A DNA stretch of 64,000 bases from an uncultured Ruminococcus sp. (GCA_902800795.1 CADCFQ010000009.1:124001-188000), one strand, 5' to 3'. Counted from the stretch's first letter, positions 8,963-18,328 are shown. Translations and numbers: made by a program. Notes: generated by a model not told the origin, from the sequence alone.

Positions 8963-11446
8963 TCATTCCCTGTATTCTTCCATTACATAAGCCTCAAAGA
9001 TGTCGCCTTCCTTGATGTCGGTGAACTTCTCCAGCGTGATTCCGCACTCGAAGCCCGAAGCGACCTCCTTGGCATCGTCCTTGAATCTCTTGAGCGAGGA
9101 CATCTTGTCGTCAGCGATGATGATACCGTCACGGACAACTCTGATAAGATCGTTCCTGCCGATCTTTCCGTCAAGCACATAAGCACCTGCAACGGTTCCG
9201 ACATTGGAGATCTTGTATACCTGTCTTACCTCTACTCTTGCGGTATCCACCTCTCTGAACTTGGGAGCCAGCATACCCTTCATAGCGTCGGTTATCTCTT
9301 CTATCGCATCATAGATGATCCTGTAAAGTCTTATATCAACACCGTTCTGCTCGGCATTAGCCTTTGCAACGGGGTCGGGTCTTACGTTGAAGCCAACGAT
9401 TATAGCGTTTGAAGCGTTAGCCAGCATAACATCGCTCTCGGAAACAGCGCCCACGGCACCGTGGATGACCTTGACTCTTACTTCCTCGTTGTAGATCTTC
9501 TCAAGCGACTGTCTTACAGCCTCGACAGAACCCTGAACGTCGGCCTTTACGATGATAGGCAGTTCCTTTACCTCGCCCTCCTCGATCTGGCTGAACAGGT
9601 TATCGAGAGTTACCTTTCTGTGCTGTGCAAAGATCTCTTCCTTTGCTTCCTGCTTTCTCTGCTCAACAAGCTCTCTTGCCAGCTTCTCATCAGCAACAGC
9701 GTTGAAGGTGTCGCCTGCGCTGGGGACCTCGCCGAGACCGGTTATCTCAACAGGAGTGGAAGGACCTGCGTCCTTTATCTTCCTGCCCTTGTCGTTGGTC
9801 ATTGTTCTTACTCTTCCCACAGAGGTTCCTGCGATGAGGATATCGCCGTCGTGGAGAGTTCCGTTCTCAACAAGGAGCGTAGCCACAGGGCCCTTGCCCT
9901 TGTCAAGTCTTGCCTCGATAACAGTACCCTTAGCAAGCCTGTCGGGGTTTGCTTTGAGCTCCTTGACCTCGGAGATGAGCAGAACGTTTTCCAGGAGCTC
10001 GTCTATACCCATACCTGTCTTTGCGGAAACAGGAACAGCGATAACGTCGCCGCCCCACTCCTCGACAACCAGCGACTGCTCGGTGAGCTGCTGCTTTACA
10101 CGGTCGGGGTCAGCGCCTTCCTTATCCATCTTGTTGATAGCAACGATGATGGAAACTCCCGCAGCCTTAGCGTGGTTGATAGACTCGATAGTCTGCGGCA
10201 TGATACCGTCATCGGCCGCAACAACGAGGATAGCGATATCTGTAACGTTTGCTCCTCTTGCACGCATAGAGGTGAATGCCTCGTGTCCGGGGGTATCCAG
10301 GAAGGTTATCTTCTTGCCGTTGTATTCGATCTGATAAGCACCGATGTGCTGGGTGATACCGCCGGCCTCGGTGTCTGTAACGTGAGCGTTTCTTATCCTG
10401 TCGAGGATAGAGGTCTTGCCGTGGTCAACGTGGCCCATAACAACAACGACAGGGCATCTCTCGACCAGCTTATCTTCGGGATCCTTCTCATCCTCGATAA
10501 GTCTTTCTTCGATAGTGATATGAACTTCCTTCTCTACCTTTGCGCCCAGCTCTTCTGCCACCAGCGAAGCGGTATCAAAGTCAACGACCTCGTTGATAGA
10601 AGCCATAACGCCGAGACCCATCAGCTTCTTGATGACCTCGGTAGCTGTTACCTTCAGTCTGCTTGCAAGCTCGGAAACAACGATCTCATCAGGGATCATG
10701 ACCTTGAGCTGCTGCTTTCTTGCTCTCTCAAGCTCCAGGCGACGCAGCTTCTCGTTCTCGGTCTCTCTCTTGTGAGAGAACTGCTGCTTCTTTCTCTGCT
10801 GGCTCTTCTGGGTCAGCTTCTGCTTCTTCTGGAAGTTGTCCTTGCTCTTGTTGTGCTTCGAGTTTGCAAGAGTGTCATACTTCTCGTTATACTTGTCAAG
10901 CTCTACATAGCTTCCTCTCAGGTCGATAGTCTTCGATCCGGAGTCGCTCTCGGAGTCAGAGGAAAGGGTATAGCCCTCGCCGGACTCTTTCTTCTGCTCA
11001 AAGCCGCCCAGCTTGAGCTTTGTGCCGTGCTCTTTCTTCTTAGCAGGCTTCTTCTCTTCCTTCTTCTTTCTTGCCTCGGCCTTTTTCTTCTCGGCCTCAG
11101 CCTTTGCAGCCTCAGCGGCAGCCTTTTCCTCGGCAGCCTTCTTTTCGGCAGCAGCCTTCTCCTCTGCGGCTTTCTTCTCGGCCTCAGCCTTGGCTTTTGC
11201 CTCTGCTTCCTTCTTTAAGATATCCTCGGGCTTCTGGTTGTCAGCGAAAAACTCGTTGAAATTCTCCACCTGATTTTTCTGTGTAAAGTATTCCAGAACA
11301 TAAGATACCTCATCTGTGGAAAGAGCAGTCTGGGACTTTTTGGGCTCCTCCGAAAGCTGCTGAAGGCAGCTTATGATATCGTTGTTCGTCATACCAAGAT
11401 CCTTAGCCAGTTCACCCAGCTTATATTTATTAGCTTTGATAGCCAT
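8963..11446 (-). CDS. infB: Translation initiation factor IF-2
   Basis: An 827-residue GTPase that brings initiator tRNA to the 30S subunit. The first 55 residues form an IF2-N domain ([20 protein letters not shown]). A long Lys/Ala/Glu-rich linker (about 70-240) follows, then a second IF2-N-like domain and the G domain with [17 protein letters not shown] and [11 protein letters not shown]-terminal domains end in the expected [17 protein letters not shown] region. The linker is strongly repetitive (repeats of [11 protein letters not shown] type) and produces long spurious open frames on the other strand. It starts 17 bases after ylxQ. Confidence 0.98.
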   Translation of the reverse strand: MAIKANKYKLGELAKDLGMTNNDIISCLQQLSEEPKKSQTALSTDEVSYVLEYFTQKNQVENFNEFFADNQKPEDILKKEAEAKAKAEAEKKAAEEKAAAEKKAAEEKAAAEAAKAEAEKKKAEARKKKEEKKPAKKKEHGTKLKLGGFEQKKESGEGYTLSSDSESDSGSKTIDLRGSYVELDKYNEKYDTLANSKHNKSKDNFQKKQKLTQKSQQRKKQQFSHKRETENEKLRRLELERARKQQLKVMIPDEIVVSELASRLKVTATEVIKKLMGLGVMASINEVVDFDTASLVAEELGAKVEKEVHITIEERLIEDEKDPEDKLVERCPVVVVMGHVDHGKTSILDRIRNAHVTDTEAGGITQHIGAYQIEYNGKKITFLDTPGHEAFTSMRARGANVTDIAILVVAADDGIMPQTIESINHAKAAGVSIIVAINKMDKEGADPDRVKQQLTEQSLVVEEWGGDVIAVPVSAKTGMGIDELLENVLLISEVKELKANPDRLAKGTVIEARLDKGKGPVATLLVENGTLHDGDILIAGTSVGRVRTMTNDKGRKIKDAGPSTPVEITGLGEVPSAGDTFNAVADEKLARELVEQRKQEAKEEIFAQHRKVTLDNLFSQIEEGEVKELPIIVKADVQGSVEAVRQSLEKIYNEEVRVKVIHGAVGAVSESDVMLANASNAIIVGFNVRPDPVAKANAEQNGVDIRLYRIIYDAIEEITDAMKGMLAPKFREVDTARVEVRQVYKISNVGTVAGAYVLDGKIGRNDLIRVVRDGIIIADDKMSSLKRFKDDAKEVASGFECGITLEKFTDIKEGDIFEAYVMEEYRE

Positions 11447-11463
11447 AGGCGATCTTTACCTCC

Positions 11464-11793
11464 TTAAATTTCAAATTCGTCAATGTCGGTCACTATCTCT
11501 TCAAGTCCTTTGGCTCCTGCCTTTGCAAAGCCTGCGTCCGTCACGGCAAGTATCCCCGTGCGCTTGCCCAGCCCTGCTGCCAGGTCGTCCATGGTCAGTC
11601 CCAGCGCATAGCATTTTACGCCGTATCTTGCGCAGAAATATCTGACCTCCTTGAGTGACTTTTCCGATATATCGTCTGCTGTGAAAACGGCCTTTGCGTT
11701 GCCGTTTTTGCAGGCGTCCTTCATCATGTCCATTCCCATGCTGAGCTTGCCTGCCCTGGCGCACATGGACAGAAGTCCTGTTTTACTCTTCAT
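11464..11793 (-). CDS. ylxQ: L7Ae-family putative RNA-binding protein YlxQ
   Basis: A 109-residue protein of the L7Ae/L30e/S12e RNA-binding fold. The pattern GLLSMCARAGKLSMGMDMMKDACKNGNAKAVFTADDISEKS shows the family's early glycine and lysine residues. In other bacteria these proteins bind kink-turn RNA; the target of YlxQ is not established. The chosen ATG (11791-11793) sits inside the end of rnpM with an 11-base overlap (ATGAAGAGTAA). A start nine codons upstream would lie fully within rnpM and is less likely. Confidence 0.9.
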   Translation of the reverse strand: MKSKTGLLSMCARAGKLSMGMDMMKDACKNGNAKAVFTADDISEKSLKEVRYFCARYGVKCYALGLTMDDLAAGLGKRTGILAVTDAGFAKAGAKGLEEIVTDIDEFEI

Positions 11794-12052
11794 TGCCAAG
11801 CTGCGCCTCCAGACTTTCATACACGCTGTCCTCTATCTTGCAGGAAAAGCTTTTCTCGAACCGTCTTGCTTTTCTTGCTGCCTGAAAGCAGGTGACGTTT
11901 CTGCATATATATGCGCCTCTGCCTGATTTCTTGCCGGTAAGGTCGAGAGATATCTCTCCCTCTTTGCTCTTGACAACTCTCACGAGCTCCTTTTTCGGCT
12001 TCATCTCATTGCACCCGAGGCACATCCTCAGCGGTGTTTTCTGGCTTTTCAT
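11783..12052 (-). CDS. rnpM: RNase P modulator RnpM (YlxR)
   Basis: An 89-residue YlxR-family protein. The family signature is clear: PLRMCLGCNEMKPKKELVRVV, then SGRGAYICRNVTCFQAARK. The paired cysteines (C11, C14 and two further on) may hold a structural metal or be vestigial. YlxR of Bacillus has been reported to bind RNase P RNA, hence the newer name RnpM. The start codon overlaps the nusA stop as ATGA (12049-12052), and the 3' end overlaps ylxQ. Confidence 0.93.
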   Translation of the reverse strand: MKSQKTPLRMCLGCNEMKPKKELVRVVKSKEGEISLDLTGKKSGRGAYICRNVTCFQAARKARRFEKSFSCKIEDSVYESLEAQLGNEE

Positions 12053-13215
12053 TCTTCGCCTTCCTCAGAGATGATATCCTCTGCTGTCTCCTCCTCGGGA
12101 AGCTCCTCTTCCTCGGGCTCGGGGATAGGCTCCTTGTCGGATACGATGTCTATCTTGAAGCCTGTGAGCCCTGCCGCAAGCTTTGCGTTCTGGCCCTTGT
12201 TTCCTATAGCCAGCGAAAGCTGATCGTCGGGAACTGTGACACGGCATACCCTTGCTTCCTCATCGTTCTGGAGGATATCCACTTTCAGGACATTAGCGGG
12301 TGCCAGCGCCTTTGCGATGAACTCGGCCTCGTCCTCGACCCAGGAGATAACGTCTATCTTCTCGCCGTTGAGCTCGTTCACAACAGAGCTTATCCTCGAC
12401 TTTCTGGGTCCTATGCAGGCGCCCACAGCATCAACGTTCTCGTCCTTGGACCATACAGCTATCTTGCTTCTTGCTCCTGCAACTCTCGAGATAGCCTTTA
12501 CCTCGACAGTGCCGTCAGCTATCTCGGGCACCTCGATCTCGAACAGTCTCTTGACCAGCTCTCTGTGAGTTCTCGAGATCTTGATAGAGGGCTTTCTCTC
12601 GGCATTGACTATGCCTACCACATAGACCTTTATAATATCGCCTGCTCTTAGCTCCTCGCCGGGTATCTGCTCGTTTCTCACGAGATATACCTCGTTCTTG
12701 TCGATAGTCAGCACAGCGTTGAGAGTGGAAGGCTCCACCTTCTGAACAGTTGCCGAAACACACTCGTGTTCCTTGTCGTGATACTGTGCTATGAGCTTTT
12801 CTCTCTCAAAGTCCTTGATGTCGTGCTTTATCGACTGCTTTGCGTTCTGCGCCGCAACTCTTCCGAACCTTGCGGGGTCAAGGGGTATCTCCACCATATC
12901 GCCCACCTTTACGTTGGGGTCATAGGTCTTTGCCTCGTCAAGGAAGATCTCGTTATCGGGGTCATCAACGAACATAACGTCCATTACTTCCTTGAGCAGC
13001 TTCATCTCAAACTTGTTGTTGTCGGGGTCGATAGTTATGTTTATATGCTCGCTGTAGGGATAATCCTTCTTTATTGCCTTCTCTATTCCCGACTTGATCT
13101 TTTCGATCAGCGTATCTCTATCGATATGACTTTCTGCCGAGAGAGCATCGAGAGCCATGAAAAAGCGCTGCTCGAAGGAGATCTCCTCTTTCTTGTTTTT
13201 TCTTGCCTTAGCCAT
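12049..13215 (-). CDS. nusA: Transcription termination/antitermination factor NusA
   Basis: NusA binds RNA polymerase and modulates pausing and termination. The protein has the N-terminal domain (EISFEQRFFMALDALSAE), an S1 domain, and KH domains with EVPEIADGTVEVKAISRVAGARSKIAV and the GPRKSRI motif. An acidic tail rich in Glu ends it. The chosen ATG (MAKARKNKKEE) has AAAGGAATGG upstream and gives 388 residues. Upstream in-frame starts at 13248 and 13227 are also possible. There is no AR repeat extension, as usual for Gram-positive NusA. Confidence 0.96.
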   Translation of the reverse strand: MAKARKNKKEEISFEQRFFMALDALSAESHIDRDTLIEKIKSGIEKAIKKDYPYSEHINITIDPDNNKFEMKLLKEVMDVMFVDDPDNEIFLDEAKTYDPNVKVGDMVEIPLDPARFGRVAAQNAKQSIKHDIKDFEREKLIAQYHDKEHECVSATVQKVEPSTLNAVLTIDKNEVYLVRNEQIPGEELRAGDIIKVYVVGIVNAERKPSIKISRTHRELVKRLFEIEVPEIADGTVEVKAISRVAGARSKIAVWSKDENVDAVGACIGPRKSRISSVVNELNGEKIDVISWVEDEAEFIAKALAPANVLKVDILQNDEEARVCRVTVPDDQLSLAIGNKGQNAKLAAGLTGFKIDIVSDKEPIPEPEEEELPEEETAEDIISEEGEE

Positions 13216-13302
13216 TTTTCTTACCATTCCTTTCGATATATTGATCACAATTTTTTTCAGTTTTGAACATTTCCTGTGTAAAGCTCTGCCGAGCGGCCGG
13301 CA

Positions 13303-13797
13303 CTAAAACAGGTCTGCATCGTCATTGAGCTTTACATAAGCGCAGTCCGAGAGGTCGAAGGTGATATCGCCGGTGCTGTTGCCGTCATCATCCAGCGTGC
13401 AGCACAGTATCTTTCCCTTCTCATATCCTGCAAGTCCCACAACAAACTCACGGTTGCCGTCCTTGTCGGGCCTTATCAGCCTTACCCTTATCACGTCGCC
13501 TATGCACACTTCAAAGTGTTCGGGGCGTCTTAATTCTCTCCCGAGTCCCGGGCTCCCGCATTCGAGCACATAGCTCTGGCTTATGGGGTCCGCCTCATCG
13601 AGTATCTTGTTGAACGGTCTTGTGAACGCTTCGCAGTCGTCCATATCTATGCCGCCGTCCTTGTCGATGAGCACCTTCAGATACCAGGTAGCTCCCTCTT
13701 TTTCAAAGCGGACATCCCAAAGGAAAAATCCAAGCTCATCTGCCAGCGGCTGAGCAAGCTCCCTCACGGTCTGGACCGTGTTTTTCTTTTCTGCCAT
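13303..13797 (-). CDS. rimP: Ribosome maturation factor RimP
   Basis: A 164-residue protein needed for 30S assembly. The family pattern is visible in LADELGFFLWDVRFEKEGATWYLKVLIDKDGGIDMDDCEAFTRP, including the DCE motif, and in YVLECGSPGLGRELRRPEHF, the SPG.ERPL-type motif. It is the first gene of the translation operon, read from a promoter at 13921-13949 through a structured leader. The start has GGGAGG upstream on the minus strand. Confidence 0.96.
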   Translation of the reverse strand: MAEKKNTVQTVRELAQPLADELGFFLWDVRFEKEGATWYLKVLIDKDGGIDMDDCEAFTRPFNKILDEADPISQSYVLECGSPGLGRELRRPEHFEVCIGDVIRVRLIRPDKDGNREFVVGLAGYEKGKILCCTLDDDGNSTGDITFDLSDCAYVKLNDDADLF

Positions 13798-13845
13798 TCT
13801 TACCTCCCTGATGTTTCATATCTCCTTAAAAAAGCCGGAGGATAC

Positions 13846-13914
13846 TTCGGGGGAAACCCCCATACAAAACCAAAAGACCGGAAGTCAAGTTCCAGTCTTT
13901 TAGTAAAGCCTATT
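13846..13914 (-). promoter_or_regulatory. Structured leader of the rimP-nusA operon (possible attenuator)
   Basis: The untranslated leader between the promoter and rimP contains a 12-bp hairpin at 13872-13901 (AAAAGACTGGAA / TTCCGGTCTTTT in minus-strand reading, loop CTTGAC). It is followed by TTTTGGTTTTG, then a second GGGGG/CCCCC element near 13850-13865. One pair in the first stem is a U-G wobble in the minus-strand RNA but would be a C-A mismatch in plus-strand RNA, which supports the minus reading. A leader of rimP operons has been described in other bacteria as a putative attenuator; a match to that family was not tested. Confidence 0.6.
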
Positions 13915-13920
13915 GCATAT

Positions 13921-13949
13921 ATTATAACACACCGCACCGCCGTTTTCAA
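13921..13949 (-). promoter_or_regulatory. Promoter of the rimP operon
   Basis: In minus-strand reading, the -35 box is TTGAAA (13944-13949) and the -10 box TATAAT (13921-13926), with a 17-base spacer. It lies between the PII-like gene and rimP and points at rimP. Confidence 0.8.
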
Positions 13950-14012
13950 GGGGTTTTGTCTTGCAAATTGCGATTTTTATGAATAATATGCCAACAGGCT
14001 GTAAATATTCTG

Positions 14013-14375
14013 TTATTCTTCGGGCGGTTTCACCGCTCTGGGCTTCTTTACCGTTCCCTCCACAAAGTCGATAGGTATTGTGAAAAGGATACCCGTGTTC
14101 GGCTGGGAGAGGTCTCCCACTGTGTTATAAACGACCTTTCTTGCCGAGTCGAGCTGGTTGTTCTTGATAACGGAGATTATGGTTTTGTTTTCCTCATCAC
14201 CGCTGAACAGCGCCCTCAGAGATGCGCTTATCATCGAGCTGCCCAGCTTGGAAAGTGTCTCCGCCATACCCGAGGAGTCTATTATTGTGGCACCTCTTAT
14301 TCCCGATGCCGACAGACCCTCGAGAAGATATTCCAGAGCATCCGTCTTGTTAAGGATTATGACCATTAACTTCAT
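14013..14375 (-). CDS. PII-like (nitrogen regulator fold) protein
   Basis: A 120-residue protein that resembles the trimeric PII fold. It opens with MKLMVIILNKTDALEYLLEGLSASGIRGATIIDSSGM, the beta-alpha-beta start of PII-type proteins, and ends with PNTGILFTIPIDFVEGT, like the GKIFV.P.E end of GlnB. The canonical T-loop tyrosine is not evident, so it is probably one of the PII-like proteins with another ligand rather than classical GlnB. No ammonium transporter gene is adjacent. It follows the LCP-like gene by 29 bases on the same strand, so the two may share an mRNA. Confidence 0.65.
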   Translation of the reverse strand: MKLMVIILNKTDALEYLLEGLSASGIRGATIIDSSGMAETLSKLGSSMISASLRALFSGDEENKTIISVIKNNQLDSARKVVYNTVGDLSQPNTGILFTIPIDFVEGTVKKPRAVKPPEE

Positions 14376-14404
14376 TTATTGTTCCTCTCTGTTTACGTTT
14401 GATA

Positions 14405-15337
14405 TCACGAGTCCTGCGAAGATGTCTCCACCACAGAGCCTGCGGTCTCGGAAAGCATCTTCTCTACGCTCTTGAAATAATCATCGCTTATCTTGAAATG
14501 TGTCTCGTCTGTCCACTCGCCCTCCGGCACAAGAGCCTCGGCAGGAGTCATGTGGATGTCCAGCATATCTCTTATCTTCATCTTTTCCTCTATCCACTGC
14601 TCCTTGGTCCAGTCGGTGGAGCTGTTTGAAACGATGAGATTATAAATGTTGTCAAGGTTGTCCTTGGTCAGTGTGCTCTGCTGGAATGCGTTGTTTATAA
14701 GCGAGCTTACCGCTGTTCCGAGGAACTTCATATTTCCGCCCCTGCCTTCCTTGAAAACGGGATACTGGCAGATGAGCCTTATCTGTCTGCCCGAGAGCTG
14801 TGACAGCTCGCCGGCAGGGAGCGATATGTCGTTCTCGTCGTTGTCCTGGGAGAGGTAGTAGAGCTCCTCATCCGGCGCATAGGATATACCGCCGATAATG
14901 TCGCAGATGGTCTCGAAGGAAGTGTTGCTCACCGTCGCATAGTTTGTGAATTTCATGCCGAACATTTTTTCAACGGTGGTCTCAACGCTCTTTATGCCCT
15001 TTGCCTCATACACTTCTCTGAGCGTCTGGCCGCTGTCGTTTACAGTGAATGCCGAAACAGGTATAACAACTATCTTCTGTGCATCGGGAGCGACTCTTAC
15101 TATCGTCATCTCCACCAGGACGTTCTTGCTGTTCACCCTGGCCAGGAACGTGTTATAGGTAGGGTTTTCCGAAACGGCCTTGTTCTTGTCATCGTCTCCG
15201 AAAAGCACGCCTGTCTTTTTGAGCATATAGAAGGACACAAGTCCGATTATCACGAGAAAGATTATCATCGTGATAAAGTAAACCAGCGCTATGGGCGCCT
15301 GTGATCTTCTTTTTTTCTTCTTCTTTGTCTGAGCCAT
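14405..15337 (-). CDS. Divergent LytR-CpsA-Psr (LCP)-like membrane protein
   Basis: A 310-residue protein with a poly-basic N-terminus (KKKKKRRSQ), one membrane helix at about 17-39 and an external domain. The domain carries LCP-like features: FETICDIIGGISYAPDEEL and LSQLSGRQIRLICQYPVFKEGRGGNMKFLGTAVSSLINNAF, which parallels the usual L.G..AL.Y.R.R...D..R..RQ..ll.a. element. Several Arg/Asp residues used by active LCP phosphotransferases are not obvious, so it may be catalytically altered. LCP enzymes attach polymers to peptidoglycan. The ribosome site AAGGAG stands before the ATG. Confidence 0.65.
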   Translation of the reverse strand: MAQTKKKKKRRSQAPIALVYFITMIIFLVIIGLVSFYMLKKTGVLFGDDDKNKAVSENPTYNTFLARVNSKNVLVEMTIVRVAPDAQKIVVIPVSAFTVNDSGQTLREVYEAKGIKSVETTVEKMFGMKFTNYATVSNTSFETICDIIGGISYAPDEELYYLSQDNDENDISLPAGELSQLSGRQIRLICQYPVFKEGRGGNMKFLGTAVSSLINNAFQQSTLTKDNLDNIYNLIVSNSSTDWTKEQWIEEKMKIRDMLDIHMTPAEALVPEGEWTDETHFKISDDYFKSVEKMLSETAGSVVETSSQDS

Positions 15338-15418
15338 ACTGTACGTTCTCCTTAATCGTATTGTCGAATTTGAGAAATTTTCGCAAAACTATTGAAAAAT
15401 CCTCTCAAAGGGTGTAAA

Positions 15419-16018
15419 CTATTCAGTGGGGTCTTTTTCGGGCTTGAAATAAAGGCTTCGGTAGGGCTCGCTGTCAAGATCGAATATCCTGGTCTCAAGG
15501 CTGCGGTCTCTGGCCATTTTTATGGTCATGCCTGTGCCCGAGGCAGGCTTTAGCGATCTGACCACGCCGATAAGACGTGACGAGTGCTCCACCATAAAAA
15601 GGTTGCGCTCTCTGTAGCAGCCGCCGTGAAAAGCTTTGCTGACCACCACCGCCGCATCGGACTGTGAAAGGATCCTTACATAAAGAGCCTTCTGGTCGTC
15701 TGTTTTGAGCTCCTCTATCTGCATAGGATAGGGAACGGCGCAGACAAGCGATACGTCCCCGGCTCCTGCCGACTTTCTGAGAGCCAGTATCTCCTCTGCT
15801 CCGAGAAGGTCTATGCCGCCCGCCATCCCGCTGATAAAGGTGCGGTAGCCGTCATCGAAGGCTTCCTGAACTGTCAGCCTCAGCCAGCTTTTGAGATCCT
15901 TCATCGGTCTTGAACCGGGATCTCCGCCCAGAGGGAGAGTCTTGGCTCTGTGCCCCGTAAAGCAGCAGGTGGAGGCTTTGTCGGATGAAAACCGGTCGGG
16001 TGTGATGATCTGTGTCAT
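15419..16018 (-). CDS. YpsA-like SLOG-family protein (DUF1273)
   Basis: A 199-residue protein with a Rossmann-like SLOG fold. The sequence TCCFTGHRAKTLP near the start and TFISGMAGGIDLLGAEEILALR in the middle are the characteristic glycine-rich motifs; SDAAVVVSKAFHGGCYRERNLFMVEHSSRLIGV forms the later ligand-binding strand and helix. In Bacillus, YpsA overexpression affects cell division, but its ligand is unknown. It is read from a good promoter at 16057-16085, divergent from alr. Confidence 0.8.
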   Translation of the reverse strand: MTQIITPDRFSSDKASTCCFTGHRAKTLPLGGDPGSRPMKDLKSWLRLTVQEAFDDGYRTFISGMAGGIDLLGAEEILALRKSAGAGDVSLVCAVPYPMQIEELKTDDQKALYVRILSQSDAAVVVSKAFHGGCYRERNLFMVEHSSRLIGVVRSLKPASGTGMTIKMARDRSLETRIFDLDSEPYRSLYFKPEKDPTE

Positions 16019-16056
16019 AAGTCATATTCCAACCCTTAAAAAATTTATCGATACAT

Positions 16057-16085
16057 ATTATAACACATAGATCTTACTTTTTCAA
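16057..16085 (-). promoter_or_regulatory. Promoter of the ypsA-like gene
   Basis: Minus-strand TTGAAA (16080-16085), a 17-base spacer and TATAAT (16057-16062). It lies in the divergent region with alr. Confidence 0.75.
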
Positions 16086-16156
16086 TAGGTTTTGCCATTA
16101 AAACACAAAAAATGTTGCAGTATGCGACTACATATATACACAAAGGAATGAGTAAA

Positions 16157-17299
16157 ATGGAATTTCTCAAAAGATGCAGGGCTGAGATAAGCCTTGACAG
16201 CATCAGGTACAACGCACAGCAGTATAAAAAGTTTTTAGGTCCCAAGACGGAGCTTCTGTGTGTGGTAAAGGCCAACTGTTACGGCCACAGCGATAAGATA
16301 ATCGTGCCCTTTCTCGAAAAGGAGCTGGGCGTTTCGTGGTTCGCTGTTGCAAATCTGACCGAGGCGGTAAGGCTAAGGGAAGAAGGGATCAAGGGGAACA
16401 TCCTTATTCTTGGCATGACTCCCTGCGAGTATGCAGACGAGCTGGTAAAGTACGATATCATCCAGGCCTGCACCGAGCTTTCCTATGCGGAGGATCTCTG
16501 CCGCTGCGAGACATCGGGCAGGGTAAGGCTCCACTGTGCGATAGACACAGGTATGACAAGGATAGGCCTGACGGGAACACCCGAGGAAAACGCAGAGCAG
16601 CTTCTTGCGATATCAAAGCTTGAGGGCGTCAAGCTCGAGGGCATCTTTACCCACTATGCCTGTGCGGACACACCGGACGAAGAGAGCTGTGCCTATACCG
16701 CTATGCAGACCGGGCGCATCAAAGAGACTGCAAGGCTTGCAAGGGAAAAGGGAGTCGAGCTTTCCCAGGTGCATTTTCTCAATTCCGCCGGCGGCATCCA
16801 CCACTATGACTCCGAGAGCACGCTGGCAAGATTGGGGATAATCCTTTACGGTCTCTATCCCGATGCGGATACTCCGCTGCCATTTGTGCCGGAGCCTGTC
16901 ATGACCTTTGTGGGGATGATATCCCAGGTCAAGACCATAATGCCGGGGACTTCCGTAAGCTACGGAAGGACATTCTCGGCGCAAAAGGAAATGAAGCTTG
17001 CGACTGTCTGTGTGGGCTATGCGGACGGCTATCCGAGAGCCCTCTCGAACAAGGGCGAGGTGCTTATAAACGGGCACAGATGCCGGATAACAGGGCGTGT
17101 GTGCATGGACCAGTTCATGTGCGATGTTACCGACGCCGGCGAGGTGAAGCCCGGGGATGAGGCCGTTCTTATCGGCAGGCAGGGAAGCGAGCAGATAACC
17201 GCTGACGACATAGCAAAGCTCACCGGGACCATAGGCTATGAGATAGTGTGCGGCATATCCCAGAGAGTGCCCAGGGTGTGTGCTTCGCAAACGTTTTAG
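16157..17299 (+). CDS. alr: Alanine racemase
   Basis: A PLP enzyme that interconverts L- and D-alanine to supply D-Ala for peptidoglycan. The PLP lysine is in VVKANCYGH (K38). The C-terminal domain has the catalytic tyrosine region SYGRTFSAQKEMKLATVCVGYADGYPR and the substrate-site motif VCMDQFMCDV. I chose the ATG at 16157 (MEFLKRCRAEISL) because AAAGGA ends seven bases before it. The ATG at 16148 is too close to that site, and the frame is open up to 16112. The length of 380 residues is normal. Confidence 0.94.
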   Translation: MEFLKRCRAEISLDSIRYNAQQYKKFLGPKTELLCVVKANCYGHSDKIIVPFLEKELGVSWFAVANLTEAVRLREEGIKGNILILGMTPCEYADELVKYDIIQACTELSYAEDLCRCETSGRVRLHCAIDTGMTRIGLTGTPEENAEQLLAISKLEGVKLEGIFTHYACADTPDEESCAYTAMQTGRIKETARLAREKGVELSQVHFLNSAGGIHHYDSESTLARLGIILYGLYPDADTPLPFVPEPVMTFVGMISQVKTIMPGTSVSYGRTFSAQKEMKLATVCVGYADGYPRALSNKGEVLINGHRCRITGRVCMDQFMCDVTDAGEVKPGDEAVLIGRQGSEQITADDIAKLTGTIGYEIVCGISQRVPRVCASQTF

Positions 17300-17339
17300 A
17301 TAAGGGAAAAACAATTGTTATTTTAATTGTAAAAAACTA

Positions 17340-17368
17340 TTGACAAAAAGTGAAATATGGTTTAATAT
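17340..17368 (+). promoter_or_regulatory. Promoter of the first zinc-ribbon gene
   Basis: TTGACA (17340-17345), a 17-base spacer and TAATAT (17363-17368), about 110 bases before the gene at 17478. Confidence 0.75.
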
Positions 17369-17477
17369 ATAGAAAGGTAGTTTACCTGAAAAACCATCAA
17401 TGAGCCGTTTTTAAGCTTTTGTTATGTGAATGCTTGAGACGGCTAGATCATGATTTAAGGAAATGGGGAAATGTAAC

Positions 17478-18308
17478 ATGGCAAAATTCTGTGAGAAATG
17501 CGGAGCACAGCTGGAAGACAACGCAACGTTCTGCACAGCTTGCGGTGCAACTCAGGGACAGCCTGCACAGGCAGCACCACAGCAGGCAGCTCCTGCACAG
17601 GGAGGCGCAGCTCAGGGCTTTGTGGCTAATATGCCGAAGGTCTCTGCAAACGACATCAAGGAAGCAATGAATCTTGAGACTATCAAGAATCTTCCTAAGA
17701 CAAAGGACAAGAAGACTATCGCCATCCTCGGATGTGCAGCACTTCTTGTTATCATCGTACTTATCATTCTGTTCTCGCTCATCTTCGGCGGCGGATACAA
17801 GTCACCTCTGGATGACTTCTGCAAGGGCTTCAACAAGAGCAACTCGAAGCTGATGCTGAAGGCTACTATGCCGGATGATGTTTTCGATGCTTATGTAGAC
17901 GAGAACGATCCTGACTGGGACGATATGGATGATTCTCTTGATTCTATGAAGAAGCTTGTAGGCATCAAGTACGGCGATGATGTTGAGATCTCTTACAAGG
18001 TAACAGACAAGAGCGAGATATCCAAGTCCAAGCTCAAGAAGCAGTATAAGAGCCAGGCTAAGGCTTGGGCAAAGGCTGCTGACGGTTCCACATCTGATTA
18101 CTATCCTACAGCAGGATACGAGCTCGAGGTAGAGTTCACTATCGAGGGTGACGATGATGAGGATACCGAGGAGACCACAGTTAAGGTCGGCAAGGTAGAC
18201 GGCGATTGGATCATTCTTGACGGCGGCGCATTTGATTCGCTGACATCCGGCTCTTCCAGCCTCGGTCTTGATGATCTTGACGATATCGATATTGATGATT
18301 ATCTTTGA
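17478..18308 (+). CDS. Zinc-ribbon, single-helix membrane protein
   Basis: A 276-residue protein. It begins with a zinc ribbon, FCEKCGAQLEDNATFCTACG, followed by an Ala/Gln/Pro-rich linker and one strong membrane helix (about residues 88-110, TIAILGCAALLVIIVLIILFSLIF). The external domain begins SPLDDFCKGFNKSNSKLMLKATMPDD and has an Asp-rich tail (DDLDDIDIDDYL). The external part has the length and helix-then-strand look of DUF4878/NTF2-like domains, but this is uncertain. The start MAKFCEKCG is preferred to one five codons earlier. It has its own promoter and terminator; the function is unknown. Confidence 0.75.
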   Translation: MAKFCEKCGAQLEDNATFCTACGATQGQPAQAAPQQAAPAQGGAAQGFVANMPKVSANDIKEAMNLETIKNLPKTKDKKTIAILGCAALLVIIVLIILFSLIFGGGYKSPLDDFCKGFNKSNSKLMLKATMPDDVFDAYVDENDPDWDDMDDSLDSMKKLVGIKYGDDVEISYKVTDKSEISKSKLKKQYKSQAKAWAKAADGSTSDYYPTAGYELEVEFTIEGDDDEDTEETTVKVGKVDGDWIILDGGAFDSLTSGSSSLGLDDLDDIDIDDYL

Positions 18309-18328
18309 TCTGAAAACCGAATAAAAAT

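Noticed and set aside
9461-11218. 585-codon open frame opposite infB
   Set aside because: Its translation is Leu/Ser/Cys-rich and mirrors the Lys/Glu/Ala repeats of IF-2. It has no recognisable domain, and infB is certain.
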